Source: Ridgeia piscesae (lineage: Eukaryota > Annelida > Polychaeta > Sabellida > Siboglinidae). From it: DNA of 64,000 nucleotides. The position numbers and the translations under genes are program-made. The DNA lies in assembly GCA_025642075.2 (NCBI GenBank), contig JAODUO010001361.1, positions 1 to 64,000 on the forward strand, given 5' to 3'. A model generated the notes under the pieces. The model did no database searches and was not told where the DNA came from. It saw only the letters and a list, made by a program, of their open reading frames with translations. How positions within the stretch are numbered: the stretch's first letter is position 1; every line of letters begins with the position of its first letter. This document shows, in pieces, positions 28,201 to 42,747 of this stretch.

Positions 28201-31200
28201 AGGTGTCAGACTAGTCGCACTGTGTTAAAAGTAAAATCAATTAGCACTATGCATGTAATAAGGCAGGGAAACTTCCGGAGGTATCAGTATCTTTAGTTGA
28301 GTTTTTGTCGACTAAAATGTTGATTAAATTAAACAATTACACACGCATGCGCATACTCACAAACACGTACAAACATAAAGATAACTTGCTTCTTTACATT
28401 GTTCACAAAGTTTTTATGAACATCTTGACACCAAGTGTCTGTCTTCAGATTGTCTTTGGAGGGGACATGTGTATGGTCAGGACGGCAGTGAAGTACAGTG
28501 GGGTTTTGAAGTGTCACCGAGGTTGGTTTTCAAGGATTCGTGCGCAACAGAAGTCATTGTATTATTATTATTACTTATAGCGCAAGAAAGACACTAATCA
28601 TGGAATTATATGTGCAATATTATGTAACATACACGAAATGGGACATGTTCATATTAACAGTCACTATAGGAATACAGAAAAACTCTCACCCAGGTTATGC
28701 AGTGCTGCCACACAGGGAGCATCTCCGGCATCATCCGAATCGCTGTTTTTCGAGCCTTTGTCATTTCCTGATTTTGCACTAAAAGTACAACAATGGGTAC
28801 ACCGGTATAATATAAAAAATTCACTGAATCAGAAGTAGCAAATGAAGGGGTGACATCACCAATTAAATAGTTACAAAATCAGATGCACAGCTACGATAAC
28901 ATGTTTGTTATGCAGTCAGACAATCACAGAAGTCTACCAGAATGTGGTCATATGACTCTTTAAAAGATCTTTAAAAGATCCTCAAATTATCTATTTGTGA
29001 CGTGTTTTAACAAAATGAGCTGTATGCCAATATAAAGATAATTGAGTTAGTCGCTGGAAAGAAGATTTGTTGAGTTTCCCTAGCTCATATATACATTGTA
29101 TATAATATGTAGATATTCGATACTTTTGTTTACGGATAGGCTTCTGTTTTAAGTGCTGCTATTGGCTAAAGTTGTTATCAATGGGGAATTCCTCTACAAG
29201 TTTCAGACAGTGGACATTCTGGGTTTTGGCATAGTACCAAATATGCGGTAAGGTAAACACAGAAGAATGCAGCTAAAACAAGTGTGATTTATCGGTTTTG
29301 TTTTACAAAATTCATGCGTGGAAGGTTATAAAATTATTAAATAGTATATCAATGAAAAATAAGTGTTGTCAATTTATAGAAAAGATATTGTCAAAAATCA
29401 ATGTGGAATGTGTATACATTTTTTCTTGAAAATCAAATCCGCTGACACGTGATTCCTTTCATTAGAACACATCACATTTTGGTCATCGAAGAAACCAATT
29501 TTTTATTAACAAACCCAGTGGGAGAAACAACTTTAATCACATTTAATAAAATATCTAGTAAGATACAAGAAGGTTTAAAAAGTGTTTACATAATCCAGTA
29601 AGATCTAACAAGACCTCACAACACCTAACCACATTTAACATGGCATATTAAGATCTAACTTGGTCTAACAAAATTACATTTAGTTTTAAAATTTTATGCT
29701 GATTTAATCAAATTAAAGTACTTGTATTTTTAACCATGTGTGTGCATTATGAAATTTACCTATCTCAAACTTATTGGAAAGTTTTAAGTTTTCCCTCCTG
29801 CCTGATTTAACCAGATTAAACCACAGTCAGTAAAATGTAATACTTTACTCAAAGTCTAAACTTACAAAGCATCTAGTTTACTCACAAGTACACAGGTGAA
29901 CTGCTGTTTAACTTACTCTTGTGACAGTTTCCAATCTTTCTGTGCAGAACACCGTTTGAAAAGTGGAGCCAGCTTTGGTACACCAGCGCCATCTAGGCGG
30001 CCTCCACGCACAGACTTCAGTGAAAGTCTCGATCGTTTCTTAGCTGGACTAGGAACAGATGGTTTATGCGTCCCTGTGACCTGCAAAACAGCAGATGGTT
30101 AATAATCATCATAGGAAAGTGGGCTATTATATAATATCGATGGTGAACTGTTGAACTAACTGATATGTATGCTTGTGTCTATGTTTGTACTTTGTAGTGT
30201 CAATAAAATAAACATAGATTTAAACCAATGGAGTTGCATAAATTATTGGATAATAACAAAAAAGTTAACATCACAGTGATGTCATGACAATTTGATCAGT
30301 CTAAACATGTTGAATAAAAAAATCATAACTCAATATGAAAAGAGACGCTTGCAAGATCAGATTCAAGCAAGGGGATTTGTTATTGAAGGTGCAGAGATGG
30401 GGCGGGGGTGGGGGCAGGGGTGGGGGCAGTCTCTAGAGTAACAACAAAAAGAAGCAATAAAGAGAACAGGACATAAACCTTGCCCCTGTAAAATTACCTC
30501 TTTTTCTGGTTTCACTGCTACGGTCTTCCTCACCCTGTCCATCAAGGCAGGGAAGTCATCCCTCTCCCACTCTTCCAAACCACACCCCTGTAGCACAACT
30601 TCCGACCCAGAGCACCAGATAACAACCCAGTCCGTAGGGTCTACCCCATCACGATTCTTCTTGATACAAATCTCGGTGCCACATTCAGTTTTACTGGACG
30701 TCGGCGCACATACCACGCCCTTCACGTGCTGTTCTTGATAGAACTCTTGGAATGCTTTCGTCCATGTCTGTAAACGTTCCGTGAGGAATCGTGCCCGTGG
30801 TCTCTGCAATGTGTCCCCCTGGCCGAGCCCCTTGGTCGTGTCAACCTCGCACTTAATCAGTGTCTCTAACTGGTTGCTGGCACCAGTCAAACACTTCTCT
30901 TCGTTTTCACTGGTTGACTGCCCAGAGTCTGTCTTCTGTTTCGGGGAGCGTTTGCGCTTGCTGTTGAGAAACAATTTCTTGACAATCTTCTTCATGCCCG
31001 TGGCTGAAGTTGATGGCTTAGCCAGCTTCTTCTCAGGGCCATTCGTGGCTGCCGGTTCTGCGGCAATCTTCTCACCTGCTTTCTTTTCTGAAACTGGCAA
31101 CATAATGTATCAAAATAAACAGAAACTTTTATTTATGTTCATTTTAATTTCCCATAACTCTGAACAATTGATTTGTTTAAACTGCTTGTGTTTATCTTGA

Positions 31201-32172
31201 TTATGTTTAACCTATTCTCATAACTTTTTCTGTAGGTTTATGTGTTGTGATGTGAGTGAGTGAGTGAGTGAGTGAGTGAGTGAGTGAGTGAGTGAGTGAG
31301 TGAGTCAGTCAGTCAGTGAGTGGGTGAGTCAGTGAGTGTGCGATCTTTTGAGTATCTACATACAGAGGTAATTGCAATGATTCATGAATGTTATACACGT
31401 AATAAAAGTATCCTTTGAATAAATAATACCTTTATTGTCCTTTCATAGAATGGATATTCACTTTGCACTTAGGATGGTGCATAAAAAACATAACATTAAA
31501 ATCACACAGTAATGTAAATATGTCATGATCTGGCAATCATACCATAATCATTACCAAGTAAGTTACACCATCGTTTGTATATTGGCCAGAGAGCTGAACT
31601 GCACATACAATGACACAAGTTACACTATTCAAACAGTATGTAGCTGTGAATACATTGCATTGTTCAAAGAAACAATGTGCAGCTTATGCTGGTCAGTTAG
31701 TCTTTTCAATTTGACAGTGTATCAACAGGTGCAGACGTGTTAATTGCACTTACAAAATATATATTGTTATCACTGCATTCACTGACAATAGGCTGGATTA
31801 AGCAAAGGTTAACTTGGTTATTCAGAAGGCACTGTTACTGATGCAAAGAAACCGAGTTGATATTCAACCAGTCGTAATTCCCCTGCAACATTACAAATAA
31901 AATAACAGGGTAATAGCAATAGATGGTGGTTAATGTAATAGAAATAAGGGGTAAAAAACACAACAGATTTTCATGAGATCAGCCCTATGTGAGGTCTAAC
32001 AAAATGTCTTCATTCTGGAGGGTGGGATGGGACGACAGGAGAGGAACATTTTGCAAGATTCACCAGAGACTGTCTCAACGTCGTCCTTCCTACTTCGCTT
32101 CACATTGGTGGTGTAGACGAAGGAGGGGCTCTGCTTCTTGCGTGGACTCCGCTTTGGTCGGTTCATCATCAT
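19282..32172 (-). CDS. USP1: ubiquitin-specific protease 1, 11 coding exons
   Basis: Deubiquitinase; USP1 removes ubiquitin from FANCD2 and PCNA in the nucleus, activated by UAF1/WDR48. Exons (minus strand, in order): 32172-32064, 31087-30498, 30080-29917, 28778-28690, 26380-26262, 25454-25401, 24959-24865, 23924-22318, 21523-21349, 20647-20543, 19744-19282. All junctions are GT-AG and every phase joins, giving 1189 residues (human USP1: 785). Cys box [11 protein letters not shown] (Cys321), [16 protein letters not shown] (410-425), zinc pairs C904/C907 and C967/C970, His box [10 protein letters not shown] (His1054), Asp box WYGCDDD (1148-1154), ending [20 protein letters not shown] (244-255) matches the vertebrate N-terminus. 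The extra length is an N-terminal extension of about 230 residues and a larger middle insert. Confidence 0.9.
20543..20647 (-). CDS. USP1: USP1 exon 10, 105 bp
   Basis: Small exon between the zinc-finger exon and the last exon. Acceptor TTTATTACAG, donor CACAG|GTGAGAG. It encodes [18 protein letters not shown] and more, matching the GG-x-SKIN...TPLKLSL segment of vertebrate USP1. Its length is a multiple of three and both flanking exons share phase, so skipping it would keep the frame and remove 35 residues of the catalytic domain. Confidence 0.8.
21015..21128 (+). repeat. 28-bp tandem repeat, 4 copies
   Basis: Unit contains CTGTGACAGGTCAGAGTTCA, in the USP1 intron between coding exons 9 and 10. 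Units differ by one or two bases. Noncoding. Confidence 0.85.
21611..21643. repeat. perfect hairpin, 14-bp arms
   Basis: CCATGAATCAGTGC, loop TTCTT, then the exact reverse complement, inside the USP1 intron between exons 8 and 9. No pre-miRNA-length stem is visible beyond the arms. Confidence 0.7.
21809..21980 (+). repeat. minisatellite, about 39-bp unit
   Basis: Four to five units of the TTATGTACACACTGGAGATG type, each followed by TGTACACACATTACACAG, in a USP1 intron. Confidence 0.8.
25680..26104 (-). mobile_element. hAT-like non-autonomous element copy in USP1 intron
   Basis: Read on the minus strand it starts CCAGACATGAGGTC (ending at about 26104) and contains ATGTAATGCCTGCC, AACTGATTAC, CAGTGCTAATTACTGA and GTGACCACAACTT, all shared with the nested element at 59842-60238. 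The far end is not resolved. No transposase frame. It lies in the USP1 intron between coding exons 5 and 6. Confidence 0.65.
26262..26380 (-). CDS. USP1: USP1 exon 5: catalytic cysteine exon
   Basis: 119 bp from acceptor CTGTTGCAG to donor AAT|GTATGA. With the last base of exon 4 (HNLG) it completes [19 protein letters not shown], holding the nucleophile Cys321, then [18 protein letters not shown] 1.8-kb satellite sits immediately upstream in the intron, ending about 15 bases from the acceptor. Confidence 0.9.
26396..28230 (+). repeat. 34-bp satellite array in USP1 intron, about 54 units
   Basis: Unit includes TCAGACTAGTCACACTGTG followed by TTATAAGGTGTGTAG. The core GACTAGTC is an 8-bp palindrome. 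Two main variants differ at linked sites: TATAAGGTG dominates both flanks and TACAAGATG dominates about 26930-27700. A few shortened units (TGTGTTGTGGTCAG) recur at about 26668, 27000 and 27770. Fills most of the intron between USP1 exons 4 and 5. Confidence 0.95.
28831..29916. other. USP1 intron 3 sequence
   Basis: AT-rich intron between coding exons 3 and 4. No other gene or repeat recognised. Confidence 0.5.
30498..31087 (-). CDS. USP1: USP1 exon 2: N-terminal extension with unrecognised domain
   Basis: Encodes residues about 37-233. The first 90 residues are Lys/Ser/Pro-rich and disordered-looking ([20 protein letters not shown], a likely nuclear signal). Residues about 137-233 look folded, with patterned hydrophobics and aromatics: [67 protein letters not shown] do not recognise this domain, and vertebrate USP1 starts at about the following exon. 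The exon joins in phase on both sides (TTTCAG acceptor, GAG|GTAATT donor), supporting one transcript. Alternatively it belongs to a separate upstream gene. Confidence 0.65.
31252..31340 (+). repeat. GTGA tetranucleotide microsatellite
   Basis: About 20 GTGA units, slightly imperfect at the 3' end (CAGT units), in the first USP1 coding intron. Confidence 0.9.
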
Positions 32173-35100
32173 GTCGACTTTGCATCACTCTGTGCAAAGA
32201 GGAAACCATTGCCATGTGCTACATAAACATTACACAGGAACCAATGAAATGAGCTCATAGTACTATGAATATAGTCTATGATACATAAGCTTCAGCTCCA
32301 CCAATGAGCATTAAACACAACTCTCACTGTCCCTTGACGTCTATATCCCATCTCAGTCTCCCCCTGTCTTAGAGTAGTCTCCTGGTCCTATATTGTATTA
32401 TCAAATATATACATTATTACCTTGTTTGCTGTGATTTAATATATTTGTATTGTTATGTGTTCCTTGACATGGATGTATTGTGTGTGTACTGTTTGAAATG
32501 CTGGTTGAATATAAAATTATTCTTTTCCTGTACTAGATTAATTTGTTCCTGTCACATATTATTTATACTACATGTATACATGGGTAGTCACTCGGTATAC
32601 AGGTATGTGAATATTCAGTCACAGATATCTTCTAGACACCTTTGTTGACACTGTACAATTACTCTCTGTGAACAAACCCTTGATGTGACAACTCGTGAAT
32701 AGTAATAAATGTAGTTTATTTAGCAGTTAGCACATGCTTGAATGCAGATATTGTCTTTAAAGGGACAGCTTGTCCTGATGAGCCCATTGTGTGTTACTTG
32801 AATTGCTTGACAAGGGCAATTAGCTGGGGATGCCAGACTTGATGGTTCCTCTTAATACACAGTTTGTGTTAGGCACTTGTCAAAATGTCTATTTCAGAGT
32901 GATTTACATTGTGTAAGAGTGAAGTGTTAAAAAACCACTTATGGTGTCTTTTTAGTAAAACTTCATCACCACAATTACAACTTGTTATAAATATGTGACA
33001 CATTTATTTTATAATTATCAGGGCAAGTCTTTTGAACTTTTGCAGTAGTAGTTAATGTAGCTACCACAGAGAAATAGTGTCTATAGACTGACGTTTAGTG
33101 GGTCAATGACTTTTTGGGGATGGGTCAATGGTTTTTTTCTATTACAAGGAACTTTTATCTCAACTGTATAGCAAATTGTGAACCATTTTCATTTGATTTT
33201 TAAATACATAATATGCGAATCAGTTAAGCAATATATAATTTGAAGCCAACAGGTTAGAACATGGTTCTATAATTAGTTTTATAATTATAGAACCAACTTT
33301 GATTGAACAAAACAAGAATAAACTATTGTTATTTCATGTCGAGTTGCACCACGTTTAGCTTTGTTCAAACAAAATTTACAGGGTTCAGTAAAAATGTTTA
33401 CAAATTTATCAAACCTGGATATCTTTGACCATTGGGTGCCACCATATTACTTTCAAGCTGCATTTGGTCTTACTAGCTCCTATCTGTGACGTTTAAAATC
33501 GTTACATAAAGAGATTCAATTTGTCAAAGTCGCATTTCAAGTCATTCAAATTTATTGTATGTATAATAAATTTTTATAAAGTATGTTTTGCTGATGACGA
33601 ATGTACCAATTTATGCGTCATTTCTTTATGAATATTAATGAGGACCAATTAGTATCGCGTTTGAAATTCTTTCAATGGTTGTAATTTAACTTTTTTTCAA
33701 GCATGCATACAAATTATTTGTTGATCTACACAACGCCTACCTTATATAATATGAAACCATATTCCTGTTTTCAAGCTGAAATGTTTATTGATGACATATG
33801 TACAAAAAATTACATTGATCAGATAGGAGCTAGTCAAACGAAATGCTGCTTGAACCTGGATATCGTTGATCAATTATATTCAGGTTAAAAAAATTATGCA
33901 AAATATACAGTGGCTCCATGCTTATCAAATCATGATCACGTATACTCCAAATGATAATGTTATGGCAATGTAATATGTTCAGCCATGTCAGCTCAGCACT
34001 CTGACTCTCTGGCACTGTGCACTTCCTTCTTCGTCATGCCGCCACTGAAAGCTAACTAGTTTCATAACTTATACCTAAAACTGCTGTTACATATGCAAGA
34101 TATGTAGTGTATACCATGTGATTACTTAATCCATCAGAAACTGCGATAATGCATACGGAATGTTCATTATTATTTCCAAGTTTGCTCCAACCATCTCTAA
34201 TTTCGCTCAACGGCATCGATATAACCTTGCTATTTTCTTTATAAACTTGAATCCCACGATGATATATTTATCAACCATAACACGCAGTTAACAGGAAATG
34301 GCTTAGTGTTATCTTAGCATTGCCAATGATACACTTACTAATGCATGCACCTATATACCTACCAAATGAGGAGACATTTATTTGAACGGAAAAGCTTCAA
34401 TCACAAGACGTATTTGGCGCCATCGTTCGTGGATAAAACAGAGCTAGCATTAACTCTTTAAAGCACCACATTTTTGTATGGAAATATATAATATATTTAA
34501 CGAATGCTGTGAATAAATGGTAATTATCCAAACCAGACCAACAAACTTATTTGTGATGATGATTTAGTAGTATAATAATTATTTGTAATAAACGAATTAC
34601 CAGTGTGGCGTAAATGAAAGGCCTCCATTGATTCTAAGCAGATTAACTTAAGCGCATGTGCAAATGGGGCACTACAAGTTTCGTTGATTAGCTTGTAATA
34701 GGTTTAATACGTAACCATTTGAACAAGTCATCCAACGGAAATAAATAATCTTTTCTTAGCATTGCATAATTGTTGAATTTATAATGTGTTATTATTGATA
34801 ACATATATAATCCACATGGCGGTGATAATTATAATGTATATTTTACGATATACACAAGAAATCCAATAAAGCTTTATTTATGAAAGATGATAATTAAGTT
34901 TTATTTGGATGATTTGTTGTCTAATTTACATAATTTCCTACAATAAATGTACGATCGCGATAAAGTTTGTTTTATTAATCTGCCATGCACATCTTTTCCT
35001 GAACATGCACAGGACCTACGTCTATTTATTATAAAACAGTGTGTCTCTCTGTCTGTCCGTATCTCCGCCTGCATGTCCATCTGTCCGTCTGTCTGTTTAT

Positions 35101-35520
35101 AACCCATAATTTGTAACCCAATTTTGTATGTTTTTGGCTCACGGTCTGTAATGTATATGAGCACTACCCAGCGGGCCCACAGTGATGTTTAATATAGATG
35201 AGTGCTTCTTTTCAAATTTATTCCGTGGAAGTTGAAAGAACCTGAATGGCTCAAATTCAAAAATGGAGTTCAATCGATCCACGAAATTTCATGTTTTTCA
35301 ACAAATTGAAAATTTGTATGTATACAATTTAGCTATTTACCTGCATAGTTTGCCAAAATATATTAATAATTATATTTTATAAACAGTGTCATATGGGCAG
35401 TTCACGGTTGTGCGTCCGTCCCTGCGCGCCATTGGGAACGTAGACAGCTGCCATGCCGTAAAAACGTCATTGCAATGATAAGGGAGAACAATAGCAAAAG
35501 ACTGGGCTGAATATATCACA
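32173..35520. other. intergenic / USP1 upstream region
   Basis: The bases 5' of the USP1 ATG follow a possible acceptor (CTTTGCACAG, about 32190), so a noncoding first exon probably lies further upstream; I cannot place it. A perfect hairpin with 13-bp arms (GGTTCTATAATTA) spans 33263-33294. A 34-bp imperfect inverted repeat pairs 33453-33486 with 33820-33853. No other gene seen. Confidence 0.4.
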
Positions 35521-35523
35521 CAT

Positions 35524-35786
35524 CCCAGATAACATGCAAGCGTTATAGGGCCATGCAATTTGCATTTGGTTAGAACCGTACGTTTGATTTTGGTTACGGT
35601 AAATCTCTAACGTTCCCGAAACATTTGTTTTTTGTTATTTTTTTTGGTTAGAGCTGAAACGTAGATTAACGTTAAACAAAATTAATAATGAGCAAAATGA
35701 CGTAAGAAAGACGTTCGCATTTAAACGTTAAACTTTTTTGCTAACGTTACATTAACGTTAGATTAACGTTTGTATTGCTGTCTGGG
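35524..35786. mobile_element. AACGTT-rich inverted-repeat element, copy 1
   Basis: About 263 bp starting CCCAGATAACATGCAAGCG and ending GCTGTCTGGG, its inverted counterpart. The interior holds repeated AACGTT palindromes and TTGGTTAGAACCG. It shares this layout with copy 2 at 36385-36638. Noncoding; a miniature inverted-repeat element is the best fit. Confidence 0.75.
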
Positions 35787-36384
35787 ATACAAGCTTCAAT
35801 TGGTTTTCAACAGAATTTATATATTAACATTATATGAACAAATTATGTTTTGGGGATGCATGGTCACTAAAATGGTGTTATGATTTGTTACGTAGATGGG
35901 TGGATGGATTTATTTAATATAAAATGTAAAACATTGTACATATATACGTAAGATATAAATATAAAGTGCATTAGATAAAAGGATGACACAAAAAAGTGCA
36001 AGCACTTATTTCCATTGTGGTCCGAGACAAATATACAGATAAGATACAGACAAATACATGACAAACATTGACACAATATGACAAATGTAACAGTATTAAA
36101 ACAACATGCAAATAATAAATAAAATGTGATAAATAATGACTGCATGTAAAAGACATTGATAAATATAATTAGAAAAATGGGGAAATAATCTCCTGATTTG
36201 AAACACCATATGTCATTTGTAAAATCCTGTAATTATTTACCAAAAATAAATAATAGTATTAAATAATACTAATAATAAAAATAAATAATAATTACGTCAT
36301 AAATTACGATTAAAAATAAATAAAAGAGCTGGCTTCCTGGTCATTAAGATAACTGAACAAAAACCGTTTCACTAGACATTTAAA

Positions 36385-36638
36385 CCCAGATAGCATGCAA
36401 ACGTTACATTAACGTTTGCATTTGGTTAGAACCGTTTGATTTTGGTTACCGTAAAATTTCTAACGTTCCCGAAACGTTAGTTTTCGGTTGTTTTTGTTTG
36501 GTTAGAAAGTAAACGTAGATCTACGTTAAATAAACGAGCAAAATAACGCAAAAAAATAAACGTTCACATGTAAACGTTAAACCAACGTTTCTGCAAACGT
36601 TAAATGAACGTTAGATTAACGTTTCCATGCTATCTGGG
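36385..36638. mobile_element. AACGTT-rich inverted-repeat element, copy 2
   Basis: 254 bp with terminal inverted repeats CCCAGATAGCATG / CATGCTATCTGGG followed inward by AAACGTTA. The better-preserved copy. Target duplications are unclear (at most 2 bp). Confidence 0.8.
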
Positions 36639-36749
36639 AATTGACTAATGTTCAGAACACTTTGTATATGTTGTGGCAATTCGTTCCATGCTATAGTACA
36701 CATGTGTAGTAAAACTAGGTTTGACCAAAAGATTTAACATACGGTACAT

Positions 36750-36885
<136 letters not shown>

Positions 36886-37258
36886 CTTGATCTGGTATTT
36901 ATGCCGTGCTGCTTGCACTGTATATATGAAACTATTGATATTAGAAAACAGTTTGCGTGAATATGTTGCTTTTGCAGAACATATCTAGGACAAAATGGCA
37001 ATATCGTTTTGCCCCACGGATCTCTGGGAAATATATAATATATCTTGTGCATTATAATTTCACAAAATCTTTAATAGGAAAATTTTCTTTGTTATGGGTG
37101 CCATAATTAATTTTTAGTTGTATCAACATATTTAAGAAAATATATACATTTAATTTGTTTATTTGGATATACGCGCGTTGCCCTTTTTCAAGATAGAGAG
37201 AGCAAAGGATGAAAACAATATCGTGCCAGTGGCTACGAGAAAGCCAACGTGACCCGGC

Positions 37259-37272
37259 TATTTATATATAAA
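37259..37272 (+). promoter_or_regulatory. TATA box of the first hnRNP gene
   Basis: TATTTATATATAAA lies about 46 bases before the ATG at 37318, so a start site near 37295 and a very short leader are expected. Confidence 0.5.
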
Positions 37273-37317
37273 GTGCCGTGCGCAAATTCAATCCTTGCAC
37301 GTCCACATTCGAACAAA

Positions 37318-41129
<3,812 letters not shown>

Positions 41130-42218
41130 ACGCTTCTAGTGAGAAACTGATGTTTCTGGTGAGTAGTCTTGTGTACTATGGTTTAATTATATTTATGCAG
41201 CTACTATTTGTAACGTTTGATGGGTGACATGTTGCCCTATTCATAAATAAATGAGCTGTTTGAGATATTTATCAGGTAGTAAATACGGATAAATTTAGAT
41301 GTGCTATTTACACATGTGCCTGATTTGTGGTGAGTAAGATGGTTCAGTCCATGTTTGGTGCAAGGTGCAAAAGAACGAAAGAAGTAGTGCCTTTTTATTG
41401 CAAAAAATAGCCTTTCCTCGACACATCAGCAAACTGGAATACCATAAGGAAAGAAAACTAGGATTTGCTATGTTGATGAGAACTGTGGTTGGGGAGCTGT
41501 GCTGTGTTATTGCCATTACTATAATGCTTCTCTCGTTTCATTGTTTCACACGCAGGTAGGTTTCGTAACATAGACAGAGGTCAGTTTAGCGAAACCGGTC
41601 ACTTCTACTTGGGATACTCAGTCGAGTCGCACGCAAACAATGTACATTGTTAGAGACGAGCAGGCGTGCTTTCACGTCAGGTCCGTGCGTAGTCGACAGG
41701 GGGTCCTCAGTGAACAGATTAGTCGTCGTCGTCACCACTTCAATCAGCCGTTGTTAGGAGTGAACAGTCATCAGCAGCAGCCTTTGCTAGCCAGAACTAT
41801 AGAGGTCGGACTACCGAGTGCTATGACACCGTCAGCTAACCTACACAGAACTGCTAGAAATAGCCCCAGTGGATGCCGATAAATGGACTACATTGACCAC
41901 GTGTGGTCATTACCACAATATCCTGTCTGTCACTGTTATTTTATGTCCACTGCTCATGTTTTATGTTGTCCGTTTTGTGTTGCCTTTTTAATTAAACAAT
42001 TGTGCTTTTATCCATAAGTGGCGCATCGCCCACAGGACTGTAGTGTCTGCAAGTCCAGGTAAATTGGCTTGTAAAAAATGTATATTTCTGATGTTTGCCA
42101 TTATTTGGACGAGTGTGACTGTTCGTGATTTGGGAGCATTTTTGGTGGAAGGAAGGAGTCCGTAACTGTGTATGTGTACTGCGCGATGTTTTGTATCTTA
42201 CGTTAGCAAGGAAATAAA
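41130..42218 (+). other. 3' untranslated region of hnRNP paralog 1, with an intron
   Basis: Donor TTTCTG|GTGAGT at 41159 is 29 bases past the stop; a good acceptor (CACACGCAG) lies at 41554. AATAAA at 42213-42218 is the likely polyadenylation signal. The 41640-41882 frame inside is probably not coding. Confidence 0.55.
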
Positions 42219-42747
42219 AATGAGTGGAGCTTAGGAAACGTTTTTGTCTAGTTTTTGAAGTGTTCGTAGGAACGTGATACTGGGAAAGTATGGACGGTCT
42301 TATTATTATATTTAGAGGTAATCATTTTTGCTATTACACCTGCAGATCCGTCCTAGCCTTTCATGTCATCCAAATGGCGGTGGGGACAACGTTTCGGCGC
42401 ACAATTTTATGGGAGGGGGCTGTGTTATGTTCAAACGGTAATTTCGGTTAGTCAAAGTTAATTTACCACCCCTAGTTTCTAATTACATACCGTGTGTGTT
42501 GACGCGATTTGATATTTTGTGTGCGCCTGTCCGCACTCATCGTCTTGTTCCGAAGTAGACCGCCACTTAGCAGTGCTCTGAAGAAGTTTGCAGCGAGATG
42601 TTGGATGGCGTAGCAGTTTACCAGCAGTGAGGAGTGCAGTGCATTAGCAGAACAGTTAGCATTATGGTAATGTTCAGGTATATTTTGTCTCCATGTCTTG
42701 TGGGGCGGCATGCTTGCTTGTCGTAGTCGGGATTTTGGGTTAGCAAC

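Noticed and set aside
26396..28230. CRISPR-like regular repeats
   Set aside because: Units are adjacent with no unique spacers, in an intron of an animal gene; it is satellite DNA.
41640..41882. 80-codon frame in the first hnRNP 3' region
   Set aside because: Lies in the inferred 3' untranslated exon, lacks a domain and is unlike the hnRNP tail.
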